Shown piece after piece: positions 18,349 through 27,042 of a stretch of DNA of 64,000 nucleotides. The DNA comes from SZUA-320 sp963707875 (GTDB lineage Bacteria; Gemmatimonadota; Gemmatimonadetes; Gemmatimonadales; GWC2-71-9), in NCBI GenBank assembly GCA_963707875.1, contig CAVPRU010000001.1, positions 372,001 to 436,000 on the forward strand, given 5' to 3'. The notes beneath the pieces are model-generated. The model saw only the letters and a list, made by a program, of their open reading frames with translations, did not search any database and was not told the DNA's origin. Both the position numbers and the translations under genes were made by a program. Position 1 is the stretch's first letter. Each line of letters begins with the position of its first letter.

Positions 18349-19442
18349 GCCGGGGTGATGGTCCCGAGGATTCGGCGCCCTGCCGCGCCGGTCGCGCCGG
18401 GCAGATTCCCGGGTTGCCCATGCACGGTGAGATAGCCCAGCAGGGCAAAGGCGACCGCCTCCTTGGCATCCCCGGCAAAGAAAAGGTCGTCGAACCGTTT
18501 CAGCGGCCGGCCCAGCAACGCTTCCAGCGCGCCGACCAGGCCGGGATGCCGGGCGCCTCCTCCGGACACCACCAGTTCGACACCGGCGGGGGTCCACCGG
18601 TGCACCGCGTCGGCAATGCTCCGGGCGGTGAGCGCTACGGCGGTGGCCACCGCGTCGGGGCCCGGCAGCCGCTCGACGAGGGTAGTGGCGTACAGGGTGC
18701 CGAAGATCTCGCGGCCGGTCGACTTGGGGGGCGGCTGGTGAAAGAACCGGGCGGCCAGCAGGTCGGTCAGGACCTTCTCATGGACGGTACCCGACATGGA
18801 AACCTGGCCATCGAGATCATACTGAAGATCCGGCCGCACCATCCGGGCGGTGGCGTCGATGATCGCCATCCCGGGTCCGGTGTCGAACGCGAATGCGCCG
18901 TCCTCCACATCACGATGCCCGACGTAGGTCAGATTGGCCATCCCGCCGATGTTGAGCAGGATCCGGGGCCGATCGGCACCGAACAGCAGCACGTCGGCCA
19001 TCGGCACCAGGGGGGCACCCTGCCCGCCGGCCGCCACATCCCGGGACCGGAAGGAGCTCACCACCCGGACCCCGAACTGCTCCGCCAGAATCGCCGGTTC
19101 GCCCAGTTGCCAGCTGACCACCGGGGGCTCGTGCCAGATCGTCTGACCCGGGAAAGCGATGAAGTCGATTTCGGTGGCTGCAACCCCGGCGACCTCGAGC
19201 AGCATCTGCACCGCGTCCGCCGCCCAGTGGCCCAGCGCCGAATGGAGCCGAGCCAGGCTGGCGGGGGTTCCGCCGAGAATCGCCGATTCCAGCCGATCGC
19301 GTTCTTCCACCGAATAGGACCGGCTGACGAACGACACCAGTTCGGCCCGGTCCGGCCCCCGGAACCTGACCAGCGCCGCGTCCATCCCGTCCAGCGAGGT
19401 GCCCGACATGAGCCCCACCCCGAGACTGGGGCGTTCAGCCAT
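18345..19442 (-). CDS. anmK: 1,6-anhydro-N-acetylmuramate kinase
   Basis: AnmK, 365 aa, cleaves the anhydro ring of anhydro-MurNAc and phosphorylates it to MurNAc-6-phosphate, using ATP in the cytoplasm. It begins with the family hallmark GLMSGTSLDGMDAALV (residues 9-24). It also contains FPGQTIWH, NIGGMANLTYV and the ATP-binding FDTGPGMAIID and VVSGGGARHP. Length is normal. It overlaps murQ by eight bases and nagZ by four, a strong sign of translational coupling. Confidence 0.96.
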   Translation of the reverse strand: MAERPSLGVGLMSGTSLDGMDAALVRFRGPDRAELVSFVSRSYSVEERDRLESAILGGTPASLARLHSALGHWAADAVQMLLEVAGVAATEIDFIAFPGQTIWHEPPVVSWQLGEPAILAEQFGVRVVSSFRSRDVAAGGQGAPLVPMADVLLFGADRPRILLNIGGMANLTYVGHRDVEDGAFAFDTGPGMAIIDATARMVRPDLQYDLDGQVSMSGTVHEKVLTDLLAARFFHQPPPKSTGREIFGTLYATTLVERLPGPDAVATAVALTARSIADAVHRWTPAGVELVVSGGGARHPGLVGALEALLGRPLKRFDDLFFAGDAKEAVAFALLGYLTVHGQPGNLPGATGAAGRRILGTITPA

Positions 19443-20361
19443 CGTCCGCCACCAGTGGCGGATCGCCGAGAATTGCCCGGAGACGGTGATCGTGTTGAGC
19501 CAGCAACTGCTCGGCCTCGACCCGGGTGGAGCCGGTGCGGGCCATCACGATGGCGGTGCGCACGCTGCCGTCGGCCGCCGCCAGGGCGGTGATCGCGATG
19601 GCGCGATCTACCCCGGCTACCTCCATGACGATCCGCTGCCCGCGGTCGACCAGCTTGGCGTTGGTGGCCTGAAGATCCACCATCAGATTGCCATAGGTCT
19701 TGCCGAGCCGCACCATCGCTCCGGTGGTAATGGTGTTGAGCACCAGTTTGGTCGCGGTGCCGGCCTTCATCCGGGTGGATCCCGTCACAACCTCCGGGCC
19801 GGTCCGGATCACGATCGCGACCTTTGCCTGGCTCCGGACGTCTTCCGGCGGCTCGGCACAGGTGACCAGCACCGTGGCGGCCCCGATTTCCCGGGCCCGG
19901 CTCAGGGCGCCTCGGACGAAAGGGGTGACTCCGCTGGCGGCGATGCCGATAACCACGTCCAGGGCGGAGACCGACCGCTCGTCGATCGCGGCCACGCCAC
20001 CCGCCGGGTCGTCTTCGGCACCTTCGACCGCGCTGACCAGAGCCGCGGGGCCACCGGCGATGATCCCCTGAACCTGCTCGGGAGGAGACCCGAAGGTGGG
20101 TGGACATTCGGCGGCGTCCAGCACGCCGAGCCGGCCACTGGTCCCGGCCCCGACATAGAACAACCGGCCACCGGCCCGGAAGGCGGCTTCGACCAGCTCG
20201 AGCGCCTGAGCGATGTTCTCGGCCGCCGCCGCGACCGCCGCCGGGATGCTGGCGTCCTCGGCCGCGATCATCGCCACCAGTTCGCGAGGGGTGGCCTGAT
20301 CGAGCCACTGGGTTCTGGGGTTCCGGCGTTCCGTGAGACGGAGCGCGGGGTCGTCGGGCAT
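19435..20361 (-). CDS. murQ: N-acetylmuramic acid 6-phosphate etherase
   Basis: MurQ, 308 aa, removes the lactyl ether from MurNAc-6-phosphate to give GlcNAc-6-phosphate and D-lactate. It is a SIS-fold sugar isomerase-type protein. Visible signatures are FYVGAGTSGRLGVLDAAECPPTF (the sugar-phosphate loop, partly quoted: GAGTSGRLGVLDAAE), GIAASGVTPFV and GSTRMKAGTATK. It is the first gene of the recycling operon murQ-anmK-nagZ-symporter, which together turn recovered muropeptide sugars into GlcNAc-6-phosphate. The upstream gap has a TATAAG-like -10 candidate without a convincing -35. Confidence 0.95.
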   Translation of the reverse strand: MPDDPALRLTERRNPRTQWLDQATPRELVAMIAAEDASIPAAVAAAAENIAQALELVEAAFRAGGRLFYVGAGTSGRLGVLDAAECPPTFGSPPEQVQGIIAGGPAALVSAVEGAEDDPAGGVAAIDERSVSALDVVIGIAASGVTPFVRGALSRAREIGAATVLVTCAEPPEDVRSQAKVAIVIRTGPEVVTGSTRMKAGTATKLVLNTITTGAMVRLGKTYGNLMVDLQATNAKLVDRGQRIVMEVAGVDRAIAITALAAADGSVRTAIVMARTGSTRVEAEQLLAQHDHRLRAILGDPPLVADDG

Positions 20362-20460
20362 GGGCAGCGGGGGTTGGGGTCGGGGATCGGCTGGGTAACT
20401 TATAAGCCGTCACCCCGATTCCCTAGCGCTGGCGGCAGGCGCCGGCTCGTTCAAGTAGCC

Positions 20461-20498
20461 GGCAGGTGGGGCCCGCGCCGACCTGCCACCGGCGCGGG
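20461..20498. terminator. two overlapping, mutually exclusive hairpins between the lipoprotein gene and murQ
   Basis: GGCAGGT (20461-20467) pairs with ACCTGCC (20481-20487), and CCCGCGCC (20472-20479) pairs with GGCGCGGG (20491-20498). The two stems overlap, so only one can form at a time. No T run follows. The likely role is termination after the lipoprotein gene; an attenuator ahead of murQ is also possible. Confidence 0.4.
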
Positions 20499-20514
20499 GT
20501 ACTCCCCTGGTGCC

Positions 20515-21360
20515 TCAGGGCAGCGGGCGGGAAAAATCGCCAGTCAACCGGAGGCCAATCCGGGATCCGGCCGGCACCACGATATCCTGATCGGCCGTCT
20601 GGATCGCGACCGCGGTACCCACCGCGGCACCCGCCACACCCCCGACCACCGTGCCGGAGGCCTTCTTGCCGAGGATCCGACCGACCAGCGCGCCGGCGGC
20701 CGCACCGGCCCCCACCTTCGCCGCATCGCCTGCTGTCACTCCGCGCCCCTTCAGTTCGCTCTGCAACGAGGTCACCTCGGCCTTGACCGGAAAACTCTCG
20801 CCGTCGATCCGCACCGAGACGGGCTGCAGCACCAGGGTCCCCTGCCCCCCTTTGTTCTCCGCGGGCTTGATCTCGAGAATCCTGAATGTCACCATCGCAC
20901 CCGCCGGCACCACCGTCCTGCCCTCGGCATCGTCCACATCGGCCGCCACCGTGGCGGTCAGGGTCTCACCGGCCTTGTTGGTCCGGGAAGTGATTTCTGC
21001 CCGGGTCGTAACGGCGAGGTCGGTCCCGGTAGCGAGTGCCAGCGGAGCGGACGGCGCCGGAGGCTCCGGCTCGCGGGCCGGCTCTTCCGCCGGAGTCGGG
21101 TTCGAGAGTGGAGCCGGCGTTGCGGCCGCGGGCCTGGCAGGACGCTGGGCCACGGGTCTTGACGCCGCGGGCTGTGCCGCTGCTTGGGTTTCAGGGGGAA
21201 CCACGCCAAGCTCTTCGGCCGAGACGACGGCGGCCGCTTCTGGCGCCGCGGCGGTCTCCTGAGGCAAGGCCGCGGTTTCCGCCGGCGGGGACTCGGGGGC
21301 ACCCCCACTACACCCGGGGAGGAGCAGGACGAGGCTGAACAACGCGGAGACGGTCTTCAT
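20515..21360 (-). CDS. glycine-zipper lipoprotein
   Basis: Lipoprotein of 281 aa. ATG 21360 follows a strong GGAAGGAA site. A signal peptide with lipobox (LLLPGC) is followed by a Pro/Ala-rich linker of about 90 residues, then a beta-rich domain (about 110-215; RAEITSRTNKAGETLTATV, VVPAGAMVTFRI). A glycine-zipper segment (GAGAAAGALVGRILG, VVGGVAGAAVGTAVA) of the kind found in outer-membrane-associated proteins comes next. The C-terminus (VVPAGSRIGLRLTGDF) resembles the end of the beta domain. The exact function is unknown; an envelope-integrity role is plausible. Confidence 0.8.
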   Translation of the reverse strand: MKTVSALFSLVLLLPGCSGGAPESPPAETAALPQETAAAPEAAAVVSAEELGVVPPETQAAAQPAASRPVAQRPARPAAATPAPLSNPTPAEEPAREPEPPAPSAPLALATGTDLAVTTRAEITSRTNKAGETLTATVAADVDDAEGRTVVPAGAMVTFRILEIKPAENKGGQGTLVLQPVSVRIDGESFPVKAEVTSLQSELKGRGVTAGDAAKVGAGAAAGALVGRILGKKASGTVVGGVAGAAVGTAVAIQTADQDIVVPAGSRIGLRLTGDFSRPLP

Positions 21361-21513
21361 ACGACGTTCCTTCCAGAGAGTCAGCGACCGGACGGCGTCA
21401 CGAAAAGTGACGACCGAAGCCGGTCCCTTGGACACTAGTCAACCGGGGGACCAGGGGCAAACGGTCCTGGGGACAACCGGGTTCGGGCCGCTGGTGCCTC
21501 GGCGATCAGCCGA

Positions 21514-22242
21514 TCAGAGCCATTGCCGGAGGACGCTGGGGGTCAGCGCCTGCAGCCAGGTCGCGAGCCGGGTGAACTGGCCAGAGATCATCAGCAGGCC
21601 GACGAGGAGCAGCAGGCCCCCGCTGATCCGCTGGACCCAGACCATGTGTTTCCGGTAGCGCTGGAAGACGTTGAGGAAGCTCTCGACCGCCCAGGCGGCG
21701 GCCAGGAAGGGAACCGCCAGCCCAAGGGAGTACCAACCGAGGAGCACCATGCCCTGTTGAAAGTCTCCCTGCGAGGCGGCCAGCGTCAGGATCCCGCCCA
21801 GGATCGGTCCGATGCAGGGCGTCCAGCCTGCCCCGAAGGCGATCCCGACCAGGACCGATCCGAGATACCCGACCGGCTTCCGATCGAGGTGGGCCCGCTG
21901 TTCCTGGCCCAGGAACCCGAGCTTGATCACCCCGAGCAGGTAGAGGCCGAAGAAGATGATCAGCACCCCACCGATCCGGGTAACCCACTCCTGGTAGTGA
22001 TTCAGGGCCCGGCCCAGGGCCGTGGCACTGGCCCCGAGCAGGATGAAGACCAGCGAGAACCCGAGGACAAAGAGGGTGGCGTGCACCATCGCCATCTTCC
22101 GGCGGTCGGTCATCTCGTCGAGGGTGAAGCCGGTGACAAAGCCGAGATAGGATGGCACCAGGGGCAGCACGCAAGGGGACAGGAAACTCAGCAGGCCACC
22201 CACGAAGGCGACCAGGGCGCTGAGGGCCGGGGTGTCCGTCAT
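21514..22242 (-). CDS. ccdA: CcdA/DsbD-type thiol:disulfide transmembrane protein
   Basis: Membrane protein of 242 aa with six TM helices. It passes reducing equivalents from cytoplasmic thioredoxin to periplasmic partners such as TlpA/ResA-like proteins for cytochrome c maturation. The two redox cysteines sit in the typical contexts SFLSPCVLPLVPSY (helix 1) and GAGWTPCIGPILGG (helix 4). ATG 22242 overlaps the Fur stop (ATGA), so the two are translationally coupled. The TlpA-like protein encoded at 829-1830 could be a partner. Confidence 0.92.
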   Translation of the reverse strand: MTDTPALSALVAFVGGLLSFLSPCVLPLVPSYLGFVTGFTLDEMTDRRKMAMVHATLFVLGFSLVFILLGASATALGRALNHYQEWVTRIGGVLIIFFGLYLLGVIKLGFLGQEQRAHLDRKPVGYLGSVLVGIAFGAGWTPCIGPILGGILTLAASQGDFQQGMVLLGWYSLGLAVPFLAAAWAVESFLNVFQRYRKHMVWVQRISGGLLLLVGLLMISGQFTRLATWLQALTPSVLRQWL

Positions 22243-22733
22243 CGCCCACCCACCGTGGCCCCGAGGTCGGCCGCGTCCCGCCGCTGACACTCGGCGCAGA
22301 ATCCATAGATCTCCACCCGATGCTGGCGATGGAGGAAGCGGTGTTCGTCGGCGATCATCTCCAGCATGCGCTCCAGCCGCTCATTGGCGAATTCCACCGC
22401 CCGACCACACCGGCGGCAGACCAGATGTTCATGACGGGACCGTTCGGAGGTGGGTTCGAAACGGCGAAATCCCTCGCCAAAGTCGTGCTCCCGGACGAGC
22501 CCGCTTTCCACCAGCAGGTCCAACGTCCGATAGACGGTCGCGGTTCCCACCCCGATGCCCCGCTCGGCGAGGTCCCGCTGCAACCGGTCGGCCGACGGGT
22601 GGTCGGGACTGTGAAACAGGGCGGTTGCCACTTCGAGCCGCTGGCGGGTCACCGGCAGGCGCCGGTCCCGGAGGTATCGGGTGAAGCCCTCGAGCAGCAC
22701 CTCGGGTGGATCACTCGCCGGGAGACGGCTCAT
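22239..22733 (-). CDS. Fur-family metal-dependent transcriptional regulator
   Basis: Fur-superfamily repressor of 164 aa. The winged-helix part (TRQRLEVATALFHSPDHPSA, then GIGVGTATVYRTLDLLVESG) is followed by the metal-binding dimerisation domain with SRHEHLVCRRCG and YGFCAEC, two CxxC pairs for structural zinc. Family members include Fur, Zur, PerR and Mur; which metal or peroxide is sensed cannot be decided here. The ATG 22733 start overlaps the preceding gene by 23 bases. It may regulate the divergent TonB receptor gene nearby, but I did not identify a Fur box. Confidence 0.92.
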   Translation of the reverse strand: MSRLPASDPPEVLLEGFTRYLRDRRLPVTRQRLEVATALFHSPDHPSADRLQRDLAERGIGVGTATVYRTLDLLVESGLVREHDFGEGFRRFEPTSERSRHEHLVCRRCGRAVEFANERLERMLEMIADEHRFLHRQHRVEIYGFCAECQRRDAADLGATVGGR

Positions 22734-23094
22734 CGTCCTCTTTCGCGGGGAACCAGCTGGCAACATCCACGGCCGCGGGCGGATCCTCCTCCACCCCGCG
22801 GGCCGGCACCAGGGCCAGCAATTCCTCGAGGGCCTCGAGCGGACCGCTGCCCACTTCCTCCATGGCCCATTCGAAGCCCCCGCGCTGACGGCCCTTGATG
22901 GTGAGGCCATACCGAACCGTGTAGATCCGGCGACGATCGCCACTGACCTGCGAAACGATGGCGGTCCCGAACTCCCTGGGGCCACTCCGCATGGTACGGA
23001 AGGCCCAGACGCCATCCACTTCCCGGGCGGGAATGGCCTCCCGCACCGCCGCGGCCAGCCGCGCCCACCCGGGACCGATCCCGGGGCCTCCCAT
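22711..23094 (-). CDS. hypothetical cytoplasmic protein
   Basis: Protein of 127 aa, not recognised. ATG 23094 lies two bases after the stop of the ornithine-cyclodeaminase-like gene, and its 3' end overlaps the Fur gene, so it belongs to the same operon. The central region is beta-rich (VWAFRTMRSGPREFGTAIVS, RRRIYTVRYGLTIKG), followed by an acidic helical tail. There is no signal peptide, membrane helix or metal motif. Confidence 0.6.
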   Translation of the reverse strand: MGGPGIGPGWARLAAAVREAIPAREVDGVWAFRTMRSGPREFGTAIVSQVSGDRRRIYTVRYGLTIKGRQRGGFEWAMEEVGSGPLEALEELLALVPARGVEEDPPAAVDVASWFPAKEDDEPSPGE

Positions 23095-23096
23095 CG

Positions 23097-24185
23097 TCAC
23101 GCCTGGCGGCATCGCTCGACGTAGTGGCGGAGCACGTGCATGAAGTCCTGGGCGTTGGTCACCACCCCGTACGCCTGGTGGGTGCCCCGGTCGCGCAGCT
23201 TGTTCACAATGAACTCGGTCTGGTCGACACAGATGGTCATCAGCGGCCTGGGTACCCCTCCCTGATGCACATGGAAGGCCGGAAGCATGTTGCCGATGGC
23301 GATCGCGTGGAGCGCGGTGGCGATGAACACCGCGCCGGTGGCCTGGACCGTGATCTCCCGCATGGCATCCTGGGCCGCCAGCACATCGGGATACACCCCG
23401 GGCAGCGGCCCGTCGTCCCGGATCGACCCTGCCAGCACATAGGGGATCTTCTCGGTGACGAGGGCATGCATGATGCCGCTGGCAATCAGGCCCGAGGCGA
23501 CACCGGCCTCGATGCTCCCGGCAGCGCGCACCCGATTGATGGCCCGCATGTGCAGCCCATGACCGCCCTCGGTCGGGCGACCGGTGTTCGACATGCCCAG
23601 GGTGGTGCCGAAGATGGCCGCCTCGATGTCATGCACCGCGACCGCGTTCCCCGACAGCATCGCCTGGACGTACCCGTGCCTGATGAACCACTCGAAATCG
23701 GCCCGCGCCCGACTGTGGACCAGGGCCGGCCCGGCCACCCAGATCAGAAAGCCCCCCCGCCGCCGTTCGTCCTCGATCCGCTCGGCCAGATCCTCGTAGT
23801 TGACCGGACGTTCCCGGCTCACTTCGGTGGACATGAATCGGAACTCGTTGGGGCTGGTGCTGCCGCTCAGGAACCCGGCGGAGTGCACCACGATCCCCTC
23901 GGTGCCGTCCTCGGCGTGCCCCATCGCCACCCGCTCGCCCTTGAGAACCCGGCGGCCCTCGACCGTCTCCAGACCATCAGTCCGTTCGACGACGACGCAG
24001 TCCATCCGGGGCCGGGTCGGCATTACCCAGGCGCCGCGATGATGGACCCAGGTCGGGAGGTTCGACGTGGCAAAGAAGCCCTCCGGCAACACCCCATCGG
24101 CCGGGGCCGGCTCGAAGCGCGCCGGCGGGGCCCCGTGGAACGGCGGGGCACTGAAGTCGGGAAGCCCTGGCGAGGCAGCAGTCAT
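23097..24185 (-). CDS. ornithine cyclodeaminase-like, TIGR00300/LOR-SDH family
   Basis: Protein of 362 aa that resembles the LOR/SDH-type domain (TIGR00300) found in archaeal ornithine cyclodeaminase and at the C-terminus of cyanobacterial ArgZ/AgrE. Supporting patterns are RPRMDCVVVERTDG, GRRVLKGERVAMGH, a central FLIWVAGPALVHS and the NAD-binding-like AAIFGTTLGMSNTGRPTEGG. The family converts ornithine to proline with ammonia release. The assignment rests on remembered motif resemblance, so it is moderate. It starts the operon with the hypothetical, Fur and CcdA genes, and is divergent from the TonB receptor with 90 bases between. Confidence 0.6.
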   Translation of the reverse strand: MTAASPGLPDFSAPPFHGAPPARFEPAPADGVLPEGFFATSNLPTWVHHRGAWVMPTRPRMDCVVVERTDGLETVEGRRVLKGERVAMGHAEDGTEGIVVHSAGFLSGSTSPNEFRFMSTEVSRERPVNYEDLAERIEDERRRGGFLIWVAGPALVHSRARADFEWFIRHGYVQAMLSGNAVAVHDIEAAIFGTTLGMSNTGRPTEGGHGLHMRAINRVRAAGSIEAGVASGLIASGIMHALVTEKIPYVLAGSIRDDGPLPGVYPDVLAAQDAMREITVQATGAVFIATALHAIAIGNMLPAFHVHQGGVPRPLMTICVDQTEFIVNKLRDRGTHQAYGVVTNAQDFMHVLRHYVERCRQA

Positions 24186-24275
24186 AAGGAGTCCAAACCT
24201 AAGGACCGGCGCGGTCGGCTACAAGCAGGTGAACCGCATGTTGACCCTCAACGATCAGCCCGCGAGACTTCAGGG

Positions 24276-26375
24276 GTGATTGCTCCCCTGATGCTCGCGG
24301 TCGGCGCGGCGCTGGCTCAGAGTCCCTCGCCCCCCCAGGATACCATCCGAACCCAGCGGCTGGGTGACCTCGAGGTCACCGTCGCCCGGGGACGGGGCAC
24401 CCTGGCCCGGCTGCCCGTGGCGGCGGCGGTCATTCGACGGGAGACCATCACGGCGGCCCAGCCGTCGATTGGTCTGGATGAGGCCCTGACCACCATCCCG
24501 GGAGTCCACGTCGCCAATCGGTGGAATTTCAGCCTCGACCAGCGGCTGTCGATCCGGGGCGCGGGCAGCCGCGCCAACTTCGGTGTGCGCGGCGTCCGGA
24601 TTCTGCTCGACGGGGTTCCCCAGACCCTGCCCGACGGCCAGAGCCAGCTGACCAACGTGGACTACGCCAGCCTCGAGCGGATCGAGGTCCTCCGGGGCGC
24701 GGCGTCGGCCCTCTACGGCAATGCCTCCGGCGGGGTGCTGCTGCTGGAGAGCGCCGCCCCGGCCCCCCACCCGGTCATGCTCGGCGTCGGCGTCGAGGGG
24801 GGTGCCTTCGGCAGCCGGAAGGTGCGGTTGTACGGGAGCGGCCGCGGCGAAGAGGTCGACGGCACCTGGAGTCTCTCCCGATTCACCACCGATGGCTACC
24901 GGCAGCACAGCCGGGCCGATCTGCGACAAGGCACCCTCGCCGTACGGTGGCGTCCGACCCAGGCCACCACGGTGACCACCAGGATCGCGATCGCCAACAC
25001 GCCCCAAGCCGAGAACCCGGGCGCCCTGACGTCCGACGAGGCCGCTTCGGATCCGACCCTGGCCGCCCCAAACAACCTGAGCCGGGGCGCTGACAAGCGG
25101 GTCAAACAGCAACAGGTATCAATCGCCGTCCAGCACAGCGCCGGGTCAGCGTGGTCGTTCCAGGGCGCGGCATTCGGACTCTACCGGCAGCTGGAGAACC
25201 CGTTGGCGACTCCTCCGCCCGGGCCACCATCAGCGACCGCCGGCACCTACAATCAGATTGATCGCTCGGTCTTCGGGGGCCGGGCCGAGGTGCAATGGAC
25301 CGGCGTGGAAGGGAGGATCCGCGCCACCTTCGGCCTCGATGGACAGCGGATGAGGGATGACCGGGAGAACAGCCGGTCGATTGGTGGCGTGGCGACCGAT
25401 TCAGTCCTGGCTCGACAGCAGGAGGTCATTTCGGAAGTCGGCCCGTTCGGGCAGATCGCCTGGCACCCGCATCACCGCGTGACCCTCCTGGCGGGAGCAC
25501 GAATGGATGCCGTCGCCTTCCGGACCAGCGACCGGCACTTCACCGATGGCTCCGACCACAGCGGGAGCCAGACCATGGCGGAGCCCAGTGCCAGTCTGGG
25601 CGTGGTGTGGTCGGGGAGTACCGGGCTGACCATCTATGGACGGCTCGGCACGGCCTTCGAAACTCCCACCAGCACCGAGCTCGTCACCACCAACGCCGGG
25701 AGCGTGGGGTTCAACGATCAGTTGGGCCCCCAGCGCACCCTCGGCCTGGAGGTTGGCGGTCGGGGTGAAGCCGGCCCGATGTCCTGGAACGTCGCCCTGT
25801 TCCACAACCGGATTCAGGACGCCATCGTTCAGGCTTCCGAACAGGGCGGCCGGGCCTTCTTCGAGAATGCGGCCCAGTCCACCGCGAAGGGGCTCGAGCT
25901 CGGGGCCGCCGTCACCCCCACCACTGCCGTGACCGTCTCGCTGGCATGGACGGCGATGGACTATCGGTTCGACGAGTATCGCCGTCGGAGCGCGACCAGG
26001 GTGGATACCCTCGATGGCAAGCGGGTGGCCGGGGTGCCCAAGCAGTACCTGCGGCTCGGGGCGACCCTGCGGCCTGTTCCGCAACTGACGGTATTCCTGG
26101 ACCAGAGCCTGAGTGGCGCCCTGTACGCCGATGACGTCAACGCGCTCACGGTCGCCGGCTGGGGAGCCGGCGTCACCAACCTGCGGGCTCGCGGCACCAT
26201 CTCGTTGGGCGGGGCGACGGTCGCGCCGTTCGTCGCGGTGATGAACGCCTTTGACCGGCGGTACATCGGCTCGGTCACCATCAACGGGTTCGGGGGCCGG
26301 GTGCTGGAGCCCTCCCCGGGGCGGTATCTGTTCCTCGGGGTGGACCTGGAGTGGGTGGCGCCGAGGGGTCCCTAG
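24276..26375 (+). CDS. TonB-dependent outer-membrane receptor
   Basis: Outer-membrane receptor of 699 aa. GTG 24276 gives a short signal peptide (IAPLMLAVGAALAQ); ATG 24291 is an alternative. A TonB-box-like LEVTVA is followed by the plug domain (LDEALTTIPGVHVANRW, LSIRGAGSRANFGVRG, IEVLRGAASALYGNASGGVL) and a 22-strand-type barrel to the C-terminus. The final strand ends in an aromatic-containing segment (LFLGVDLEWVA). Such receptors import iron chelates, cobalamin or other scarce nutrients; the substrate is not evident. TTGACC at 24241 could be a -35 element, but the matching -10 is poor. Confidence 0.9.
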   Translation: MIAPLMLAVGAALAQSPSPPQDTIRTQRLGDLEVTVARGRGTLARLPVAAAVIRRETITAAQPSIGLDEALTTIPGVHVANRWNFSLDQRLSIRGAGSRANFGVRGVRILLDGVPQTLPDGQSQLTNVDYASLERIEVLRGAASALYGNASGGVLLLESAAPAPHPVMLGVGVEGGAFGSRKVRLYGSGRGEEVDGTWSLSRFTTDGYRQHSRADLRQGTLAVRWRPTQATTVTTRIAIANTPQAENPGALTSDEAASDPTLAAPNNLSRGADKRVKQQQVSIAVQHSAGSAWSFQGAAFGLYRQLENPLATPPPGPPSATAGTYNQIDRSVFGGRAEVQWTGVEGRIRATFGLDGQRMRDDRENSRSIGGVATDSVLARQQEVISEVGPFGQIAWHPHHRVTLLAGARMDAVAFRTSDRHFTDGSDHSGSQTMAEPSASLGVVWSGSTGLTIYGRLGTAFETPTSTELVTTNAGSVGFNDQLGPQRTLGLEVGGRGEAGPMSWNVALFHNRIQDAIVQASEQGGRAFFENAAQSTAKGLELGAAVTPTTAVTVSLAWTAMDYRFDEYRRRSATRVDTLDGKRVAGVPKQYLRLGATLRPVPQLTVFLDQSLSGALYADDVNALTVAGWGAGVTNLRARGTISLGGATVAPFVAVMNAFDRRYIGSVTINGFGGRVLEPSPGRYLFLGVDLEWVAPRGP

Positions 26376-26536
26376 CCGACGAACTCCTGGCCTTTCCAGT
26401 GCTCCATCCCTCGACGCAGTTCAGTCCGGTCATCATCCCGAACGCCATCGGCGGGAACCCTCGAAGCCTCGTCCCTGTTGCCGGGGATTCCTGTTACCCG
26501 GAGGACCGGCTGCGCAATGGCGAAGCACGCCCGGCA

Positions 26537-26941
26537 CTAGGGAAACACTGGCGACTCCATTGAGGTCACGGCAGCGCGGTTAACAAGAATGCGCACATTG
26601 TTGCTTTGCGGGTCGAGTGGTACGATGAAGAAATACGGGCGTATTGGGGGAAACCGGTTGGTCAGGCCGACCATGGACTCCCCGTCCGGGAAACGAAGGG
26701 CGATCGGGCTGGACCCGCGCAGGCGAGGATCGGACGGGGCCGGCGCTCGCGCTTCCTGGTGAGCGGGATCCCCCTCAAGCGAGCGGACGAAGAAGATGGC
26801 CTTGAGGTCCGCCAGCCTGATCTCCTCCGCAGGCCCAGTGGGGGGCCGAATGTGGCAGGTTGGCTTGGCTGGATCCACGTCAAGGCTGATGCCCTTGAAG
26901 ACCCGGCCGCCCAGGTAGTGGGCCACGACGAGATTGCTCAT
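26537..26941 (-). CDS. hypothetical small beta-rich protein
   Basis: Protein of 134 aa starting at ATG 26941. It begins VVAHYLGGRVFKGISLDV and continues with short strands (LADLKAIFFVRSLEGD, IALRFPDGESMVGLTNR, YFFIVPLDPQSNN). This hints at a compact beta-barrel or PilZ-like fold, but no family signature is certain. There is no signal peptide or membrane helix. It lies about 100 bases downstream of priA on the same strand and could be its last operon partner. Confidence 0.6.
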   Translation of the reverse strand: MSNLVVAHYLGGRVFKGISLDVDPAKPTCHIRPPTGPAEEIRLADLKAIFFVRSLEGDPAHQEARAPAPSDPRLRGSSPIALRFPDGESMVGLTNRFPPIRPYFFIVPLDPQSNNVRILVNRAAVTSMESPVFP

Positions 26942-27042
26942 GGGGATTGCCCTCCGCGTGAATCCTGCCCGAAGATAGCCTGCGGTGGCCGATGGAGGAG
27001 GCTCCAATCCGAGCCCCGCCCCGGCAGGGGTCCCGCCGGCCG

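Noticed and set aside
24239..24280. ATG 24239 short frame as an alternative leader for the TonB receptor
   Set aside because: It is in another frame and stops at the receptor start; the GTG 24276 signal peptide explains the start better, although another indel cannot be excluded.
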